From AP-15 sp963733945 (lineage in GTDB: Bacteria; Pseudomonadota; Alphaproteobacteria; ATCC43930; CGMCC-115725): a DNA stretch of 64,000 nt. The stretch is from the NCBI GenBank assembly GCA_963733945.1, contig CAVTFD010000046.1, positions 1 through 64,000 of the forward strand. Reading direction: 5' to 3'. Below the pieces are notes generated by a model. The model saw only the letters and a program-made list of their open reading frames with translations, made no database searches and was not told the DNA's origin. Shown here piece after piece: positions 8,936 to 17,123 of the stretch (position 1 is its first letter; each line of letters starts with the position of its first letter). The translations under genes and the position numbers were made by a program.

Positions 8936-10873
8936 GTGGGGATCCTTCCGAAGAACCGGCGGGCGGTGTTCGCCTTCGTTCACGACGCGGCGATGGCGGC
9001 GCTGTCACTCGTCGTATCGTTGTATCTGCGTATCGGCTCCGAAATCATCGGCTACGAGCCGCGCCTGACCGCCTTCTACGTCATCTCTTTTACCGCGATC
9101 GCGGCGAGCGTGTTCCGATTAACCGGGCTCTACCGCGGCATCTGGCGTTATGCCTCGCTGCCAGATTTGTTCAACATCGCCCGCGCGGTGAGCCTGACTG
9201 TGCTCATCTTTCTGCCGGTAATGTTTGTTCTGACCCGGCTCGAGGCGCTGCCGCGTTCGACCCTGCTGATCAACTGGTTCGTGTTGATCGCGCTGTTGGG
9301 CGCACCGCGCCTCGCCTACCGGCTGTTCAAGGACCGCGGCCTCGACCACATTCTCGAACGCGCCAAGCACCGGAGCGTGCCGGTGCTGCTGATCAGCGCC
9401 AAGGACGGGGCCGATACCTTCATCCGCGAGATGACGCGTGATCCGCGCGCCGTTTATCGCGTGGTCGGCGTCCTTGCCGACACCCCCTCACGCGTTGGCC
9501 GCGAAATCTACCGGGTCCCGGTTCTGGGCACGATCGATTCGCTTGAAGCGGTGGTCGAGAAGCTGGACCGTCGCGGTAAGCGCCCGCAAAAACTGATCAT
9601 CACCGCACAGAATCTGTCGGGCGATCAGGTGCGCAGCTTGCTCGACCGCGCCGAGGCGCTCGCGATCCCGCTGGCGCGGCTGCCGAAGCTGACCGATTTC
9701 AAACGCAATCTCGACAATCCCGAGCCTGCGCTCGAGGCGATTGCGCTCGAGGATCTGCTGGGTCGCCCGCAGGCGGTGCTCGACCATGAGGGAATGGCTC
9801 GACTGATCCGCGGACGCCGCGTACTGGTCACCGGCGCGGGCGGGACGATTGGCGCCGAACTGGCCCATCAGGTCGCCGCCTTTTCACCCAGCCGGCTGAT
9901 CGTTCTCGACAACAACGAGTATGCACTTTATCAAATCGATCTGGAGTTGTGCGAGCGGTTCCCGGAGCTTGGGCAGGTTCCGTTGTTGCGCGACGTGCGT
10001 GACCGCGCGCAAGTCGACGCCGTGATTGCAGCCGAGCGCCCCGAGATCGTGTTTCACGCGGCAGCGCTGAAGCACCTGTCGATGGTCGAGGCCAACCCGA
10101 TAGAGGGCGTTCTGACCAATGTCGCCGGCAGCCGTAACGTCGCCGAGTCGGCGCGCGCATTCGGCGTGTCCATCGTCGTCATGGTCTCGACCGACAAGGC
10201 GGTCAACCCGACGAGCGTGATGGGCGCCACCAAGCGCCTCGCCGAAAGCTTTTGTCAGGCGATCGATCTGCAAGAAGCCAGGCAGGCGGTCCCCGGCACC
10301 CGGTACGTCACGGTGCGGTTCGGCAACGTCCTTGGCTCGACCGGATCGGTCGTACCGCTGTTCGCGCGCCAGCTCGCGGCTGGCGGGCCGCTGACCGTCA
10401 CGCATCCCGACGTCGCGCGCTTTTTCATGACGGTGCGCGAGGCGGTCGAGCTGGTGTTGCAGGCGGCCGCCTTGCCGCCCGCGCCGGAAACCTCCGATCG
10501 CGGCAAGATCTGCGTCCTCGACATGGGCGAGCCGGTCAAGATCGCCGATCTCGCGCGGCAGATGATCCGCCTCGCCGGGCTGCGCCCCGATCGTGACATT
10601 GAGATCGAATTCACCGCGTTGCGGCCGGGCGAAAAGCTGAGCGAGGAGCTGTTCCATCGCGCCGAGCCATTGATGCCGACCCGCAGTCCGGCCATCCGCC
10701 TGGCCGCGCCACGCACCGCTGATTACGCGATGCTGGCCCGCTCGATCGACGAATTGGAGGAGCATGCCCGCGCGCGGCGCGAAGAGCGGATGCTCCAGCT
10801 GCTCGAAAGGCTGGTGCCTGAATACCGTCGCAGCGCCGCCGGCCCGAGTGCTGCGGTCGCGTCGCGCAGCTGA
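8936..10873 (+). CDS. Membrane-anchored nucleoside-diphosphate-sugar dehydratase/epimerase (CapD/WbpM family)
   Basis: 645 residues. GTG at 8936 is preferred, with AGGAG at 8927-8931, because the first membrane helix follows directly; an ATG at 8846 would add 30 unlike residues. Four membrane segments lie in about 1-130. A CoA-binding-like domain follows, and then an extended short-chain dehydrogenase domain begins with VTGAGGTIGAE (about 296-306). The catalytic region has STDKA (418-422) and VMGATK (428-433), where the Met-Lys pair replaces the Tyr-x-x-x-Lys of ordinary SDRs, typical of UDP-GlcNAc 4,6-dehydratases such as WbpM and FlaA1. Expected role: UDP-sugar 4,6-dehydration for surface glycan. 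No glycosyltransferase genes are adjacent. Confidence 0.88.
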   Translation: MGILPKNRRAVFAFVHDAAMAALSLVVSLYLRIGSEIIGYEPRLTAFYVISFTAIAASVFRLTGLYRGIWRYASLPDLFNIARAVSLTVLIFLPVMFVLTRLEALPRSTLLINWFVLIALLGAPRLAYRLFKDRGLDHILERAKHRSVPVLLISAKDGADTFIREMTRDPRAVYRVVGVLADTPSRVGREIYRVPVLGTIDSLEAVVEKLDRRGKRPQKLIITAQNLSGDQVRSLLDRAEALAIPLARLPKLTDFKRNLDNPEPALEAIALEDLLGRPQAVLDHEGMARLIRGRRVLVTGAGGTIGAELAHQVAAFSPSRLIVLDNNEYALYQIDLELCERFPELGQVPLLRDVRDRAQVDAVIAAERPEIVFHAAALKHLSMVEANPIEGVLTNVAGSRNVAESARAFGVSIVVMVSTDKAVNPTSVMGATKRLAESFCQAIDLQEARQAVPGTRYVTVRFGNVLGSTGSVVPLFARQLAAGGPLTVTHPDVARFFMTVREAVELVLQAAALPPAPETSDRGKICVLDMGEPVKIADLARQMIRLAGLRPDRDIEIEFTALRPGEKLSEELFHRAEPLMPTRSPAIRLAAPRTADYAMLARSIDELEEHARARREERMLQLLERLVPEYRRSAAGPSAAVASRS

Positions 10874-10907
10874 GCTGGATTCGCCGGGCGGGCCGCGCCG
10901 GCCCGGC

Positions 10908-11289
10908 TCATGTTCGCGCGGGTTCGCGGCTCAGGCCGTTCGCGGCCAGCCCATCGACATAGGCGCGCCAGCGTTTATCGTGCTCGACGCCGAGCTGATG
11001 GAGATAGCTCCAGGAATAGATTCCGGTATCGTGCAGATCGTCGAAGATGATGCGCACGGCATAGTTGCCGACCGGTTCGAGCCCGATGATCCCAACATAG
11101 GCGCGGCCGGGGACCAGTGTCTTCTGCCCGGGTCCGTGCCCCTGGACCTCGGCCGATGGGCTCTCGACTCGCAGATACTCGGCCGGAAGACGAAAACATG
11201 CTGCCGTCGTCAAAGCTGATTTCGAGCAGCTTTTCCGTCTTTTTCAGCCGGAGCTCGACCGGCCAGCGCGCTGTTCCGCCGGCGCTCAA
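10908..11289 (-). pseudogene. DUF971 (gamma-butyrobetaine hydroxylase-like N-terminal domain) protein, frameshifted
   Basis: The N-terminal part is read from TTG at 11289 (ARWPVELRLKKTEKLLEISF then DDGSMF) and the C-terminal part from another frame (FRLPAEYLRVESPSAEVQGH onward, ending at 10908). The join is in a run of four A on the plus strand at 11193-11196: with three, SMF continues directly into RLPAEYLR. The repaired protein is about 126 residues, the normal size of stand-alone DUF971 proteins, which are often encoded beside Trm112/LON genes and sometimes linked to Fe-S or quinone proteins. Its last-gene position in the ybbN-LON-Trm112 operon is the common alphaproteobacterial order. True decay and a sequencing indel are both possible. 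Confidence 0.78.
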
Positions 11290-11297
11290 CGCGTTTC

Positions 11298-11516
11298 TCA
11301 GGATGGCGGCAATTGCTTGGTCACCGCTTCGTCATCGCGCAACGGCCGCGCTTCGTCGACCAGCATGATCGGGATGCCGTCGCGTATCGGATAGGCGAGG
11401 CGCGCCTCCTCGCTGATCAGCTCCTGGGCCTCGCGATCATAGCGCAGCGGCCCCTTGGTCAGCGGGCAGACCAAGATTTCCAAAAGCTTGGGATCGATTT
11501 CTGACGAGCCTTCCAT
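11298..11516 (-). CDS. Trm112/UPF0434 family protein
   Basis: 72 residues with the family core LLEILVCPLTKGPLRYDREA and AYPIRDGIPIML. In eukaryotes Trm112 is a zinc-binding activator of several methyltransferases; the bacterial forms (YcaR type) are usually short and, as here, retain only one Cys of the zinc site (VCPLTKG), so metal binding is doubtful. It sits in an operon between the LON-domain gene (25-bp gap) and DUF971. The role is not established in bacteria. Confidence 0.88.
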   Translation of the reverse strand: MEGSSEIDPKLLEILVCPLTKGPLRYDREAQELISEEARLAYPIRDGIPIMLVDEARPLRDDEAVTKQLPPS

Positions 11517-11541
11517 GATTCCTCAGCGCCACTCGTTCGCG

Positions 11542-12195
11542 TCAGTGCCGCGCTTCGCCGCCGCTCGACCGGTCAAGCACCGCCATCTCGACGATGGCGG
11601 TCAACAATTGGGCGCGCGCCTCGAGATCGGGGGCTTCGAGCAGAGCCTGCTTTTCGCTGGGCTCGAACGGACAGACCATCGCGATCGAGGTCACCAATCG
11701 TTCGCCCGGCACCGAGCTGATCGCGTCCCATTCGGCCTTGATCTGGTGCCGCTCGAAATAGGCTCTGAGTCCCCGGATCAGACGCTCGCGGTCAAATGCC
11801 AGACCGCGCTCGTTGCGCAGGTCGCGGGCGAATTCATCCCATTGCGGCACGACCCGCCGATAGCCCTTTTCCAGCGGCAATTCCTCCCTGATGCGAAACC
11901 GGCACAGGCCGGTCAAGGTGATCAGAAACCGCCCGTCCTCGGTCTCGGAAAACGAAGTGATGCGGCCGGCGCACCCGGTCGGATAAAGCGGCGGGCTTCC
12001 CGCCAACTGATGCGGGTCGCTTGGCTGGACCATGCCGATCAGGCGGTCGCCGGCGAGCGCGTCGCGCGTCATCGCCAGGTAGCGGGGCTCGAAGATGTTG
12101 AGCGGCAGTTGGCCTCGCGGCAGCAACAGGACGCCCGGCAGCGGAAAGATCGGCAGGGTCTCGCACAGCGCGATCGCGCCTGGACGCTCGCTCAT
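11542..12195 (-). CDS. LON peptidase substrate-binding domain protein
   Basis: 217 residues comprising only the N-terminal domain of Lon protease, without AAA+ or protease parts. The family start LPIFPLPGVLLLPRGQLPLN is followed by IFEPRY, the classic signature. The domain binds unfolded segments in Lon; the stand-alone version is widespread in alphaproteobacteria, conserved beside a thioredoxin-like gene, and its function is unknown. ATG at 12195 is preceded by AGGGAGGG. It lies 19 bp downstream of the thioredoxin gene and is clearly co-transcribed. Confidence 0.9.
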   Translation of the reverse strand: MSERPGAIALCETLPIFPLPGVLLLPRGQLPLNIFEPRYLAMTRDALAGDRLIGMVQPSDPHQLAGSPPLYPTGCAGRITSFSETEDGRFLITLTGLCRFRIREELPLEKGYRRVVPQWDEFARDLRNERGLAFDRERLIRGLRAYFERHQIKAEWDAISSVPGERLVTSIAMVCPFEPSEKQALLEAPDLEARAQLLTAIVEMAVLDRSSGGEARH

Positions 12196-12214
12196 CCGCT
12201 CCCTCCCTAAATCC

Positions 12215-13126
12215 TTATGAGAACATCAGCGAGGATAGGCGCCGCCGCCCGCTCAAGGTCAACGGATCGGCGCCTCCCATCGCCTCGAAAAATTTGACGA
12301 GCTGCTTGCGCGCCGCTTGGTCGTTCCATTGGCGATCGCGCTTGAACAGGTTCAAGAGCTCGTCGATCGCCGCTTCCCGCTCGCCGGTGCCGAACAGCGC
12401 CGTGGCCAGTTCGAGCCGCGCCTCGTGATCGTCGGCGTTTTGCGCCAGACGCGCGCGCAGCTTGCCCGCCCCCGCCATCGCCTTTTCCGCCTGCTCGGCG
12501 AGGTCGAGCGCGGTGCGCGCCGCCGCGATCTCGGCGTGGCCGGCGTTCTCCTTGGCGACGCGGTCGAGCGCCTGGCGCGCCTTGGCGAGGTCGCCTTTGG
12601 CGATCATCGCCCGGGCGAGTCCGGCCTGCGCTTCGACATTAGCGGGCTCGCGCTGCAGGATCTGCGAATAGACTCCTGCGGCGCTGGCGTGGTCGCCCGC
12701 CGCCAGAGCCTCCTTCGCCATCGCCATCGCTTCCTCGACCGGCGAGGGGCCGCCGCCCTTGCCGCCGCTGATCCGCTGGACGAACTGCTTGACCTGGCTC
12801 TCCGGCTGCGCGCCGACAAAGCCGTCGACCGGCCGGCCGTCCTTGAAGGCGTAAACCGCCGGGATCGACTGGATGCGCATCTGCTGCGCGATCTCCGGGT
12901 TTTCGTCGATGTTGAGCTTGACCATGCGCACCGCGCCGTTGGCGGCGCGGACGGTCTTTTCGAGGATCGGGCCGAGCTGCTTGCACGGGCCGCACCACGG
13001 CGCCCAGAAATCGACGATGACCGGAGTTTCGAATGAGCCGTCGACCACCTCGGCCATAAAAGTTGCGGTGGTGACGTCCTTGACGGGGTTGGCAGCCGCG
13101 CCGCCGATCAAAGGTTCGCTCGGCAT
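12215..13126 (-). CDS. Thioredoxin-TPR co-chaperone, YbbN/CnoX-like
   Basis: 303 residues from ATG 13126, which follows AAGAGGAAAG; the frame is open further upstream but without homology. Residues about 15-125 form a thioredoxin fold with active site WCGPC (44-48) and the cis-Pro motif SIPAVYAF. Residues about 135-300 are TPR helices (repeats near AGVYSQILQREPANVEAQAG and ARLELATALFGTGEREAAID). CnoX/YbbN protects proteins from oxidative aggregation and hands them to chaperonin. The E. coli version lost the second Cys, but here both are kept, so redox activity is possible, as in the Caulobacter-type proteins. First gene of the operon with LON, Trm112 and DUF971. Confidence 0.9.
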   Translation of the reverse strand: MPSEPLIGGAAANPVKDVTTATFMAEVVDGSFETPVIVDFWAPWCGPCKQLGPILEKTVRAANGAVRMVKLNIDENPEIAQQMRIQSIPAVYAFKDGRPVDGFVGAQPESQVKQFVQRISGGKGGGPSPVEEAMAMAKEALAAGDHASAAGVYSQILQREPANVEAQAGLARAMIAKGDLAKARQALDRVAKENAGHAEIAAARTALDLAEQAEKAMAGAGKLRARLAQNADDHEARLELATALFGTGEREAAIDELLNLFKRDRQWNDQAARKQLVKFFEAMGGADPLTLSGRRRLSSLMFS

Positions 13127-13327
13127 CGCTTTCCTCTTGCAATTTACCTGACAACATGGCCGCACAGCGCCGCGAAGACAAGCGCCCCTGGGCATGCCCC
13201 CGACCCCAATCAGGAATGTGGTTTGCCGCCTTGCCGATTGCCCGTCGGTTCAGGGCGGTGCGAGCGCGTTGACAAAGTCCGCCGGTTCTGGGACGGCAGG
13301 TGCGGCCCTGATCGAGTGGAGAGACCG

Positions 13328-14212
13328 ATGCCAAAATTCGTCATCGAGCCGCACTTCCGGCTGCAGGAATGGATCGCCGAGGAAAAGGGCTACTTCACCG
13401 CCGCGGGCCTCGATTACGAGTTCCGGGAGCACATCAGAGCGACCGGCGGCCGCCATCACGACAAAGGCGGCGACAAGATCGGCGCCTATCAATCGTTCGA
13501 GGCGGGGCGCCAGGCCGATGTCAGTTGCGCCTGCCATTGGACCGTCAACATCGCTGCCTCCTCCGGCCACGGCCGGCTTTATGCCGACCTTTATTCGGTA
13601 GCGCCGGCGGGGATTTTCGTGCCGGCCGACTCGCCGGTGCGCGAGCCTGCCGACCTCGCCGGCGTGCCGATCTCGGTCGGCTGGCAATCCGGCAGCCACT
13701 ATTCGACCTTGCAGGCGCTCGAACCCTATCTGCCGGCCGCCGAGATCAATCTGTCGTTCAAGGACGGTCTGCTGTTCCGCCGCCTGGAATTGCTGCTCGA
13801 CGGCCAGGCGCCGGCCTCGGCCCTGTTCAGCGGCCCCTACTACCTCGCCGAGCAACTGGGGTTCCGCAAGATCGTCGACACGACCTTCATGATCGCGACG
13901 ATGATCCACGGCGACCCCGACTCGGACGATCTGCGCAAATTCTTCCGCGCGCTGCGCCATGCCCAGCGCGACCTCGATCTACGTCCCGACCGCTACACCC
14001 ACTATTACAAAAATGAATTCCCCGAGCGCTTCCATGCGCTGATGGACACGCGCCGCTGGGGCCCCGGAGAACGCCTGGTCTTCGAGCCCTATACGAGGGA
14101 GGCCCACGCCCAAACCCGCGACTGGATCGCCCAACACAACATCTTCGCCGAAACTGACATGGGGACGGCTCAGTATGAGGAGTTGGTGATTTCGCTTGGG
14201 GTAGGCGAGTAA
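13328..14212 (+). CDS. Solute-binding-like protein (NMT1/THI5-type fold), no signal peptide
   Basis: 294 residues from ATG 13328 behind GGAGAG (13318-13323). The N-terminus MPKFVIEPHFRLQEWIAEEKGYF then AAGLDYEF is the usual opening of NMT1/THI5-like periplasmic-binding folds (first lobe: incoming ligand helix EWIAEEKGYF). Further typical segments are DVSCACHWTVNIAA and the lobe-switch stretch PADLAGVPISVGWQSGS. No hydrophobic leader is present, so the protein should stay in the cytoplasm, and no ABC permease or ATPase is near. It could bind or modify a small aromatic or pyrimidine-like ligand instead of serving transport. Substrate unknown. Confidence 0.7.
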   Translation: MPKFVIEPHFRLQEWIAEEKGYFTAAGLDYEFREHIRATGGRHHDKGGDKIGAYQSFEAGRQADVSCACHWTVNIAASSGHGRLYADLYSVAPAGIFVPADSPVREPADLAGVPISVGWQSGSHYSTLQALEPYLPAAEINLSFKDGLLFRRLELLLDGQAPASALFSGPYYLAEQLGFRKIVDTTFMIATMIHGDPDSDDLRKFFRALRHAQRDLDLRPDRYTHYYKNEFPERFHALMDTRRWGPGERLVFEPYTREAHAQTRDWIAQHNIFAETDMGTAQYEELVISLGVGE

Positions 14213-14360
14213 GCCGGCCGCGCGGCTGCGGCATCGGAGCGTGTGCCGATAGTTGCAGGCTTATTCAGTCGCGTTCGGGCGCAGGCTGAAAGCGGAGCCG
14301 CAACAGGTATCAGGGCAGCGCTTGACCACGGTCTGATATTTCGCTTCCACATGAAGAGAA

Positions 14361-14384
14361 GGGAGGGCGCCGTCTGGCGCCCTC
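14361..14384. terminator. Strong hairpin between convergent genes
   Basis: A perfect 10-bp stem (GGAGGGCGCC / GGCGCCCTCC) with a 4-base loop lies between the convergent binding-protein gene and the DndB-like gene. On the minus strand the stem is followed by CCTTCTCTTC, pyrimidine-rich but not a clean T-run. It most likely ends transcription of the DndB-like gene and may act in both directions. Confidence 0.6.
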
Positions 14385-14400
14385 CTAAGCTATATCCCGA

Positions 14401-15585
14401 TCAGGCCGCCGCTGCAGCCTTGTGTATCAAGACACCATCTCTAAGCGCCTTGTGCACAAGCGAGCCGGTCTCTTTCGGACCCCCCAAAGTGATCGTCCCC
14501 TTGGCTCCCTGCTTCGCGCCAACCGAGAGCCAGTGATTCCCACGCGTCCAGTCCGTTTTTGCCAGCTTGGCTTCCGCGACCGCCTTGAAGGCATGCTCGA
14601 CGGCCGCAGGTGTTACGGACTTCTCAAAGTCCTCGCCCGTGAGTTCTGTAAAGGTATCGTGACCGAGCGCACCAATCGCGCACCACACAGCCGGCGATGA
14701 CGCGAAGGTGTTTGCCCGCTCCTCAGATGTCAACGCACCGTTAATCGCAGCTGTCGCCGCCTTAAACCACGTCACGGCCGCGGCGCGAAGGTCACCGGCG
14801 TGAGCTTCATCCACTTCGACTGGCTTGGTTTGGTTTTGGATGCCGTTGATGCCTTCGAGGAAGCAGACGATTGATGCCCGTAGAGCCGAGATCGTGATTA
14901 CGTCTTTATCGTGTATGGCAAGCTGCCGCTTTTGACGATTGACCTTGCCGGATAGCATCGGCACCTCTCGCTCGACATACTTTGCGAGTTGGGTTGCGTC
15001 ATCGCGATTGTCCATGCCGATCGCCAAGCTAGTAGTCACCTTGACACCAAGGCGATTGCAATCGGCGAAGATTTGCTCTGCCTCGACGACGGGAATTCCA
15101 TGCCTGATGACGACCTTAATCCAGCCTTTGTCAAAAAGTCCTGGTTGGAGACCATCGGCCAAGTTCCGTGCGGCAGTCTGGGTGTCGCCGTCGATAGCGA
15201 CAAACTTGAGCCCGTCCGGAACCAGCATCCAGCCAACTCCAGTGATCGGATCTGTTTCGACCCGCAGCGACTTTTCAGAAAAGAGGACAATCTGCGGGGT
15301 GAAACCCTCTCCGGTCTTCGCATTCGCGACCATGTAGCGGGCATACTGCTCCACGTTCTTCTTCTTGGCAGTACCGATCAGGCGCTGGACCTTCGCGCGA
15401 AGAGCAGCGGTCTCCGACAGATCGGCGTTGTACTTGGCGAGTTGGCCCTCCAGACGACGAGGGTCGGGGACCAGTGACTTGAACCGTCCATGATTGAGAA
15501 CGCCCTGAAACTCGGTCGCGCTAACCAGGTTCCCGAAGATGGCAATCCCCTCATGGAGCGGAGGATCAGGAAGACTAACTTGCAT
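14401..15585 (-). CDS. DndB/DGQHR-domain-like protein, orphan
   Basis: 394 residues. The middle third matches the layout of DGQHR/DndB proteins: VAIDGDTQTAARNLADGL (about 128-145) in place of the DGQHR signature, then VVEAEQIFADCNRLGVKVT, equivalent to the conserved Phe-x-Asp-x-Asn helix, then a long helical region. In dnd clusters DndB regulates or limits DNA phosphorothioation; relatives occur alone in islands and near phage genes. No dndA, C, D or E genes are here. The C-terminal quarter (NHWLSVGAKQGAKGTITLGG) is not recognised. Divergent from the small gene at 15871, with a hairpin terminator at its 3' end, it looks like self-contained accessory cargo. Family assignment is by eye. Confidence 0.5.
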   Translation of the reverse strand: MQVSLPDPPLHEGIAIFGNLVSATEFQGVLNHGRFKSLVPDPRRLEGQLAKYNADLSETAALRAKVQRLIGTAKKKNVEQYARYMVANAKTGEGFTPQIVLFSEKSLRVETDPITGVGWMLVPDGLKFVAIDGDTQTAARNLADGLQPGLFDKGWIKVVIRHGIPVVEAEQIFADCNRLGVKVTTSLAIGMDNRDDATQLAKYVEREVPMLSGKVNRQKRQLAIHDKDVITISALRASIVCFLEGINGIQNQTKPVEVDEAHAGDLRAAAVTWFKAATAAINGALTSEERANTFASSPAVWCAIGALGHDTFTELTGEDFEKSVTPAAVEHAFKAVAEAKLAKTDWTRGNHWLSVGAKQGAKGTITLGGPKETGSLVHKALRDGVLIHKAAAAA

Positions 15586-15671
15586 CGCTATATCCTTGGG
15601 TCACGGTTGATCTGCCCCGCGCGACCGGCTATCGTGATCGAGCCACCAATCGTGAGACCCGTTCTCGCGGT

Positions 15672-15766
15672 GCGCCCGCTCCCTCCTCGAGGGAGTGGGC
15701 GCGTTCGTATCTACTCCCCTTTAGATCTGAATACAATACCCCGAGATAATTTATTTCTCTCTCGGG
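15672..15766. repeat. Two hairpins in the divergent intergenic region
   Basis: The spacer between the DndB-like gene and the DUF433 unit holds a long hairpin at 15672-15702 (14 pairs including one G-U, 3-base loop, arms GCGCCCGCTCCCTC and GAGGGAGTGGGCGC). A second one at 15740-15766 has 7-bp arms CCCGAGA / TCTCGGG and an AT-rich 13-base loop. They may be terminators, operators for divergent promoters, or remains of a mobile element end. The rest of 15586-15870 shows nothing recognisable. Confidence 0.45.
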
Positions 15767-15870
15767 AGCAGATTTAAGGATCGCTTGGCACCCCTGGGGT
15801 TACCTGGTAGAGGAGGTCCGGGAACAGGTCGGCCTGGGCCTGTGATCGACAGCCCAAGGAAGCGGTGGCT

Positions 15871-16182
15871 ATGCCTCGTTACGTGATTGAGCGACAGTAT
15901 CTGTTACCAGTCTATGAACAGCTGTTGATCGAGGCCCCGAACCTCGACGCCGCATGCCGCGAAGCGCTCGACGAAGATGCGCATCCGTGGAGCGAGGATG
16001 CCAGGGAAGATTTCGATACAGCCGGGGCTGTGATTGTGACACGGGCTGTAGAATTGCCCGACCGCCCGCCTGTTGACTCTTCAGCGAACGAAGAGCTCGA
16101 TCAGATTTCACTCGGGGATGCACTCTATAGCCTCGGCCTAGACCCGTTGCCAATACCGGCCGAGTTCGCGGGTCAGACATGA
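15871..16182 (+). CDS. Small hypothetical protein, upstream partner of DUF433 gene
   Basis: 103 residues from ATG 15871 (AAGGA at 15856-15860; a GTG at 15865 would add two residues). The N-terminus MPRYVIERQYLLPVYEQLLI looks like a small alpha/beta fold, followed by an acidic middle (EDAHPWSEDAREDFD) and a disordered acidic end. I do not recognise a named family. The stop overlaps the next ATG (ATGA), so it is translationally coupled to the HTH-DUF433 protein. The arrangement resembles a toxin-antitoxin unit, with this the untested partner, but no catalytic motif is visible. Confidence 0.6.
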   Translation: MPRYVIERQYLLPVYEQLLIEAPNLDAACREALDEDAHPWSEDAREDFDTAGAVIVTRAVELPDRPPVDSSANEELDQISLGDALYSLGLDPLPIPAEFAGQT

Positions 16183-16835
16183 GGGATGACCGGGCAACCT
16201 CGACGCCTTGGCCGCCCGCGGTGCACGAGCAGGACATTGAACTCTTCACGCCGGCGGAAGCCGCTGGGCTAAGCGGCCTCACGCTCAAGGCTGTGAACAA
16301 TGCGATAGATAAGAAGACGGTCTTCGCACGCATCGAACATAGGAACGGCAGATCCACGCGGCTACTCGACAAACCTGCCATTCTCTTTCTCTGTCTTCAA
16401 AGCCGGCTTGCGGGGACCGCGACCGCGGAATTTCGGCGACAGCTCTTTGCGGCGATCACCGGAACGCCCGGGCGGCGGATCGTATCTGTCGGTGCTCTGA
16501 AACTCGACTTGAGTGAGCCACGCCGACAGGTTACGGAGCGGGTCAGAGAGTTGCGACGCGCACAACAAGTCGTCGTTTCCGACCCCGAAATACTCGGCGG
16601 GACGCCAGTGTTCCGGCGGACCCGCATCCCCGTCCACCACATTGCAGATCTATTGCGGCATGGGGAAAGGCCCAGCGCGCTGCAGCAGGCATACCCGCGG
16701 CTCACCGATGAGATGATCCGGCTTGCCCCGATCTACGTCGCAGCGAATCCACCTCGCGGGCGGCCGCGCAAACGACCGTGGTCCAACCAAGACTTCGGTC
16801 GGGAGGCCAAAACGGCGGAAAGCGATGCTGGTTAG
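16179..16835 (+). CDS. HTH-DUF433 protein, antitoxin-like regulator
   Basis: 218 residues. The N-terminal part (about 20-70: FTPAEAAGLSGLTLKAVNNA) looks like a MerR-like helix-turn-helix. The C-terminal part (about 127-180) is a DUF433 domain with the hallmark DPEILGGTPVFRRTRIPV and a following HHIADLLRHG. DUF433 proteins are usually antitoxins paired with DUF5615 PIN-like toxins encoded downstream. Here no such toxin follows, only 288 bp of non-coding DNA, and the coupled partner lies upstream. The last 25 residues are basic and disordered (RGRPRKRPW). It probably binds DNA and autoregulates the pair. Confidence 0.75.
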   Translation: MRDDRATSTPWPPAVHEQDIELFTPAEAAGLSGLTLKAVNNAIDKKTVFARIEHRNGRSTRLLDKPAILFLCLQSRLAGTATAEFRRQLFAAITGTPGRRIVSVGALKLDLSEPRRQVTERVRELRRAQQVVVSDPEILGGTPVFRRTRIPVHHIADLLRHGERPSALQQAYPRLTDEMIRLAPIYVAANPPRGRPRKRPWSNQDFGREAKTAESDAG

Positions 16836-17007
16836 AAGGTGCGAGCTCGGGTGGCGGCGGCCGATCGCGGGGGGTGGCTAGCAGCCAGAAGCACTGGCCG
16901 AGGAGAAGGGTGGTGGCGGAGAGGATGGGCTGACCGGGAAAGCCGACCGCCGAGGTGCGCGGCGCACCGTTCGCCGATAGAACTCAGCGCGATCCTGGAC
17001 TCGGCAT

Positions 17008-17043
17008 GTCCCCTCTCATTCCGGGAACGGCACGAGAGGGGAC
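17008..17043. terminator. Hairpin downstream of DUF433 unit
   Basis: Perfect 10-bp inverted repeat GTCCCCTCTC / GAGAGGGGAC with a 16-base loop, between the DUF433 gene and the convergent GMC oxidoreductase gene. There is no T-run. It is plausibly a bidirectional stop of transcription or a repeat; the rest of 16836-17123 contains nothing else I can support. Confidence 0.35.
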
Positions 17044-17123
17044 GGGGCGATAACTCCAATTGATATGGCCGAGGTACCGAGCAGTAGCTGCAACCATATG
17101 GTTCAGGCAGCGACGAGGCGGAA

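Noticed and set aside
16875..16911. Dispersed repeat shared with 19886-19922
   Set aside because: Similarity is short and gapped (about 25 of 35); not enough to call a repeat family.
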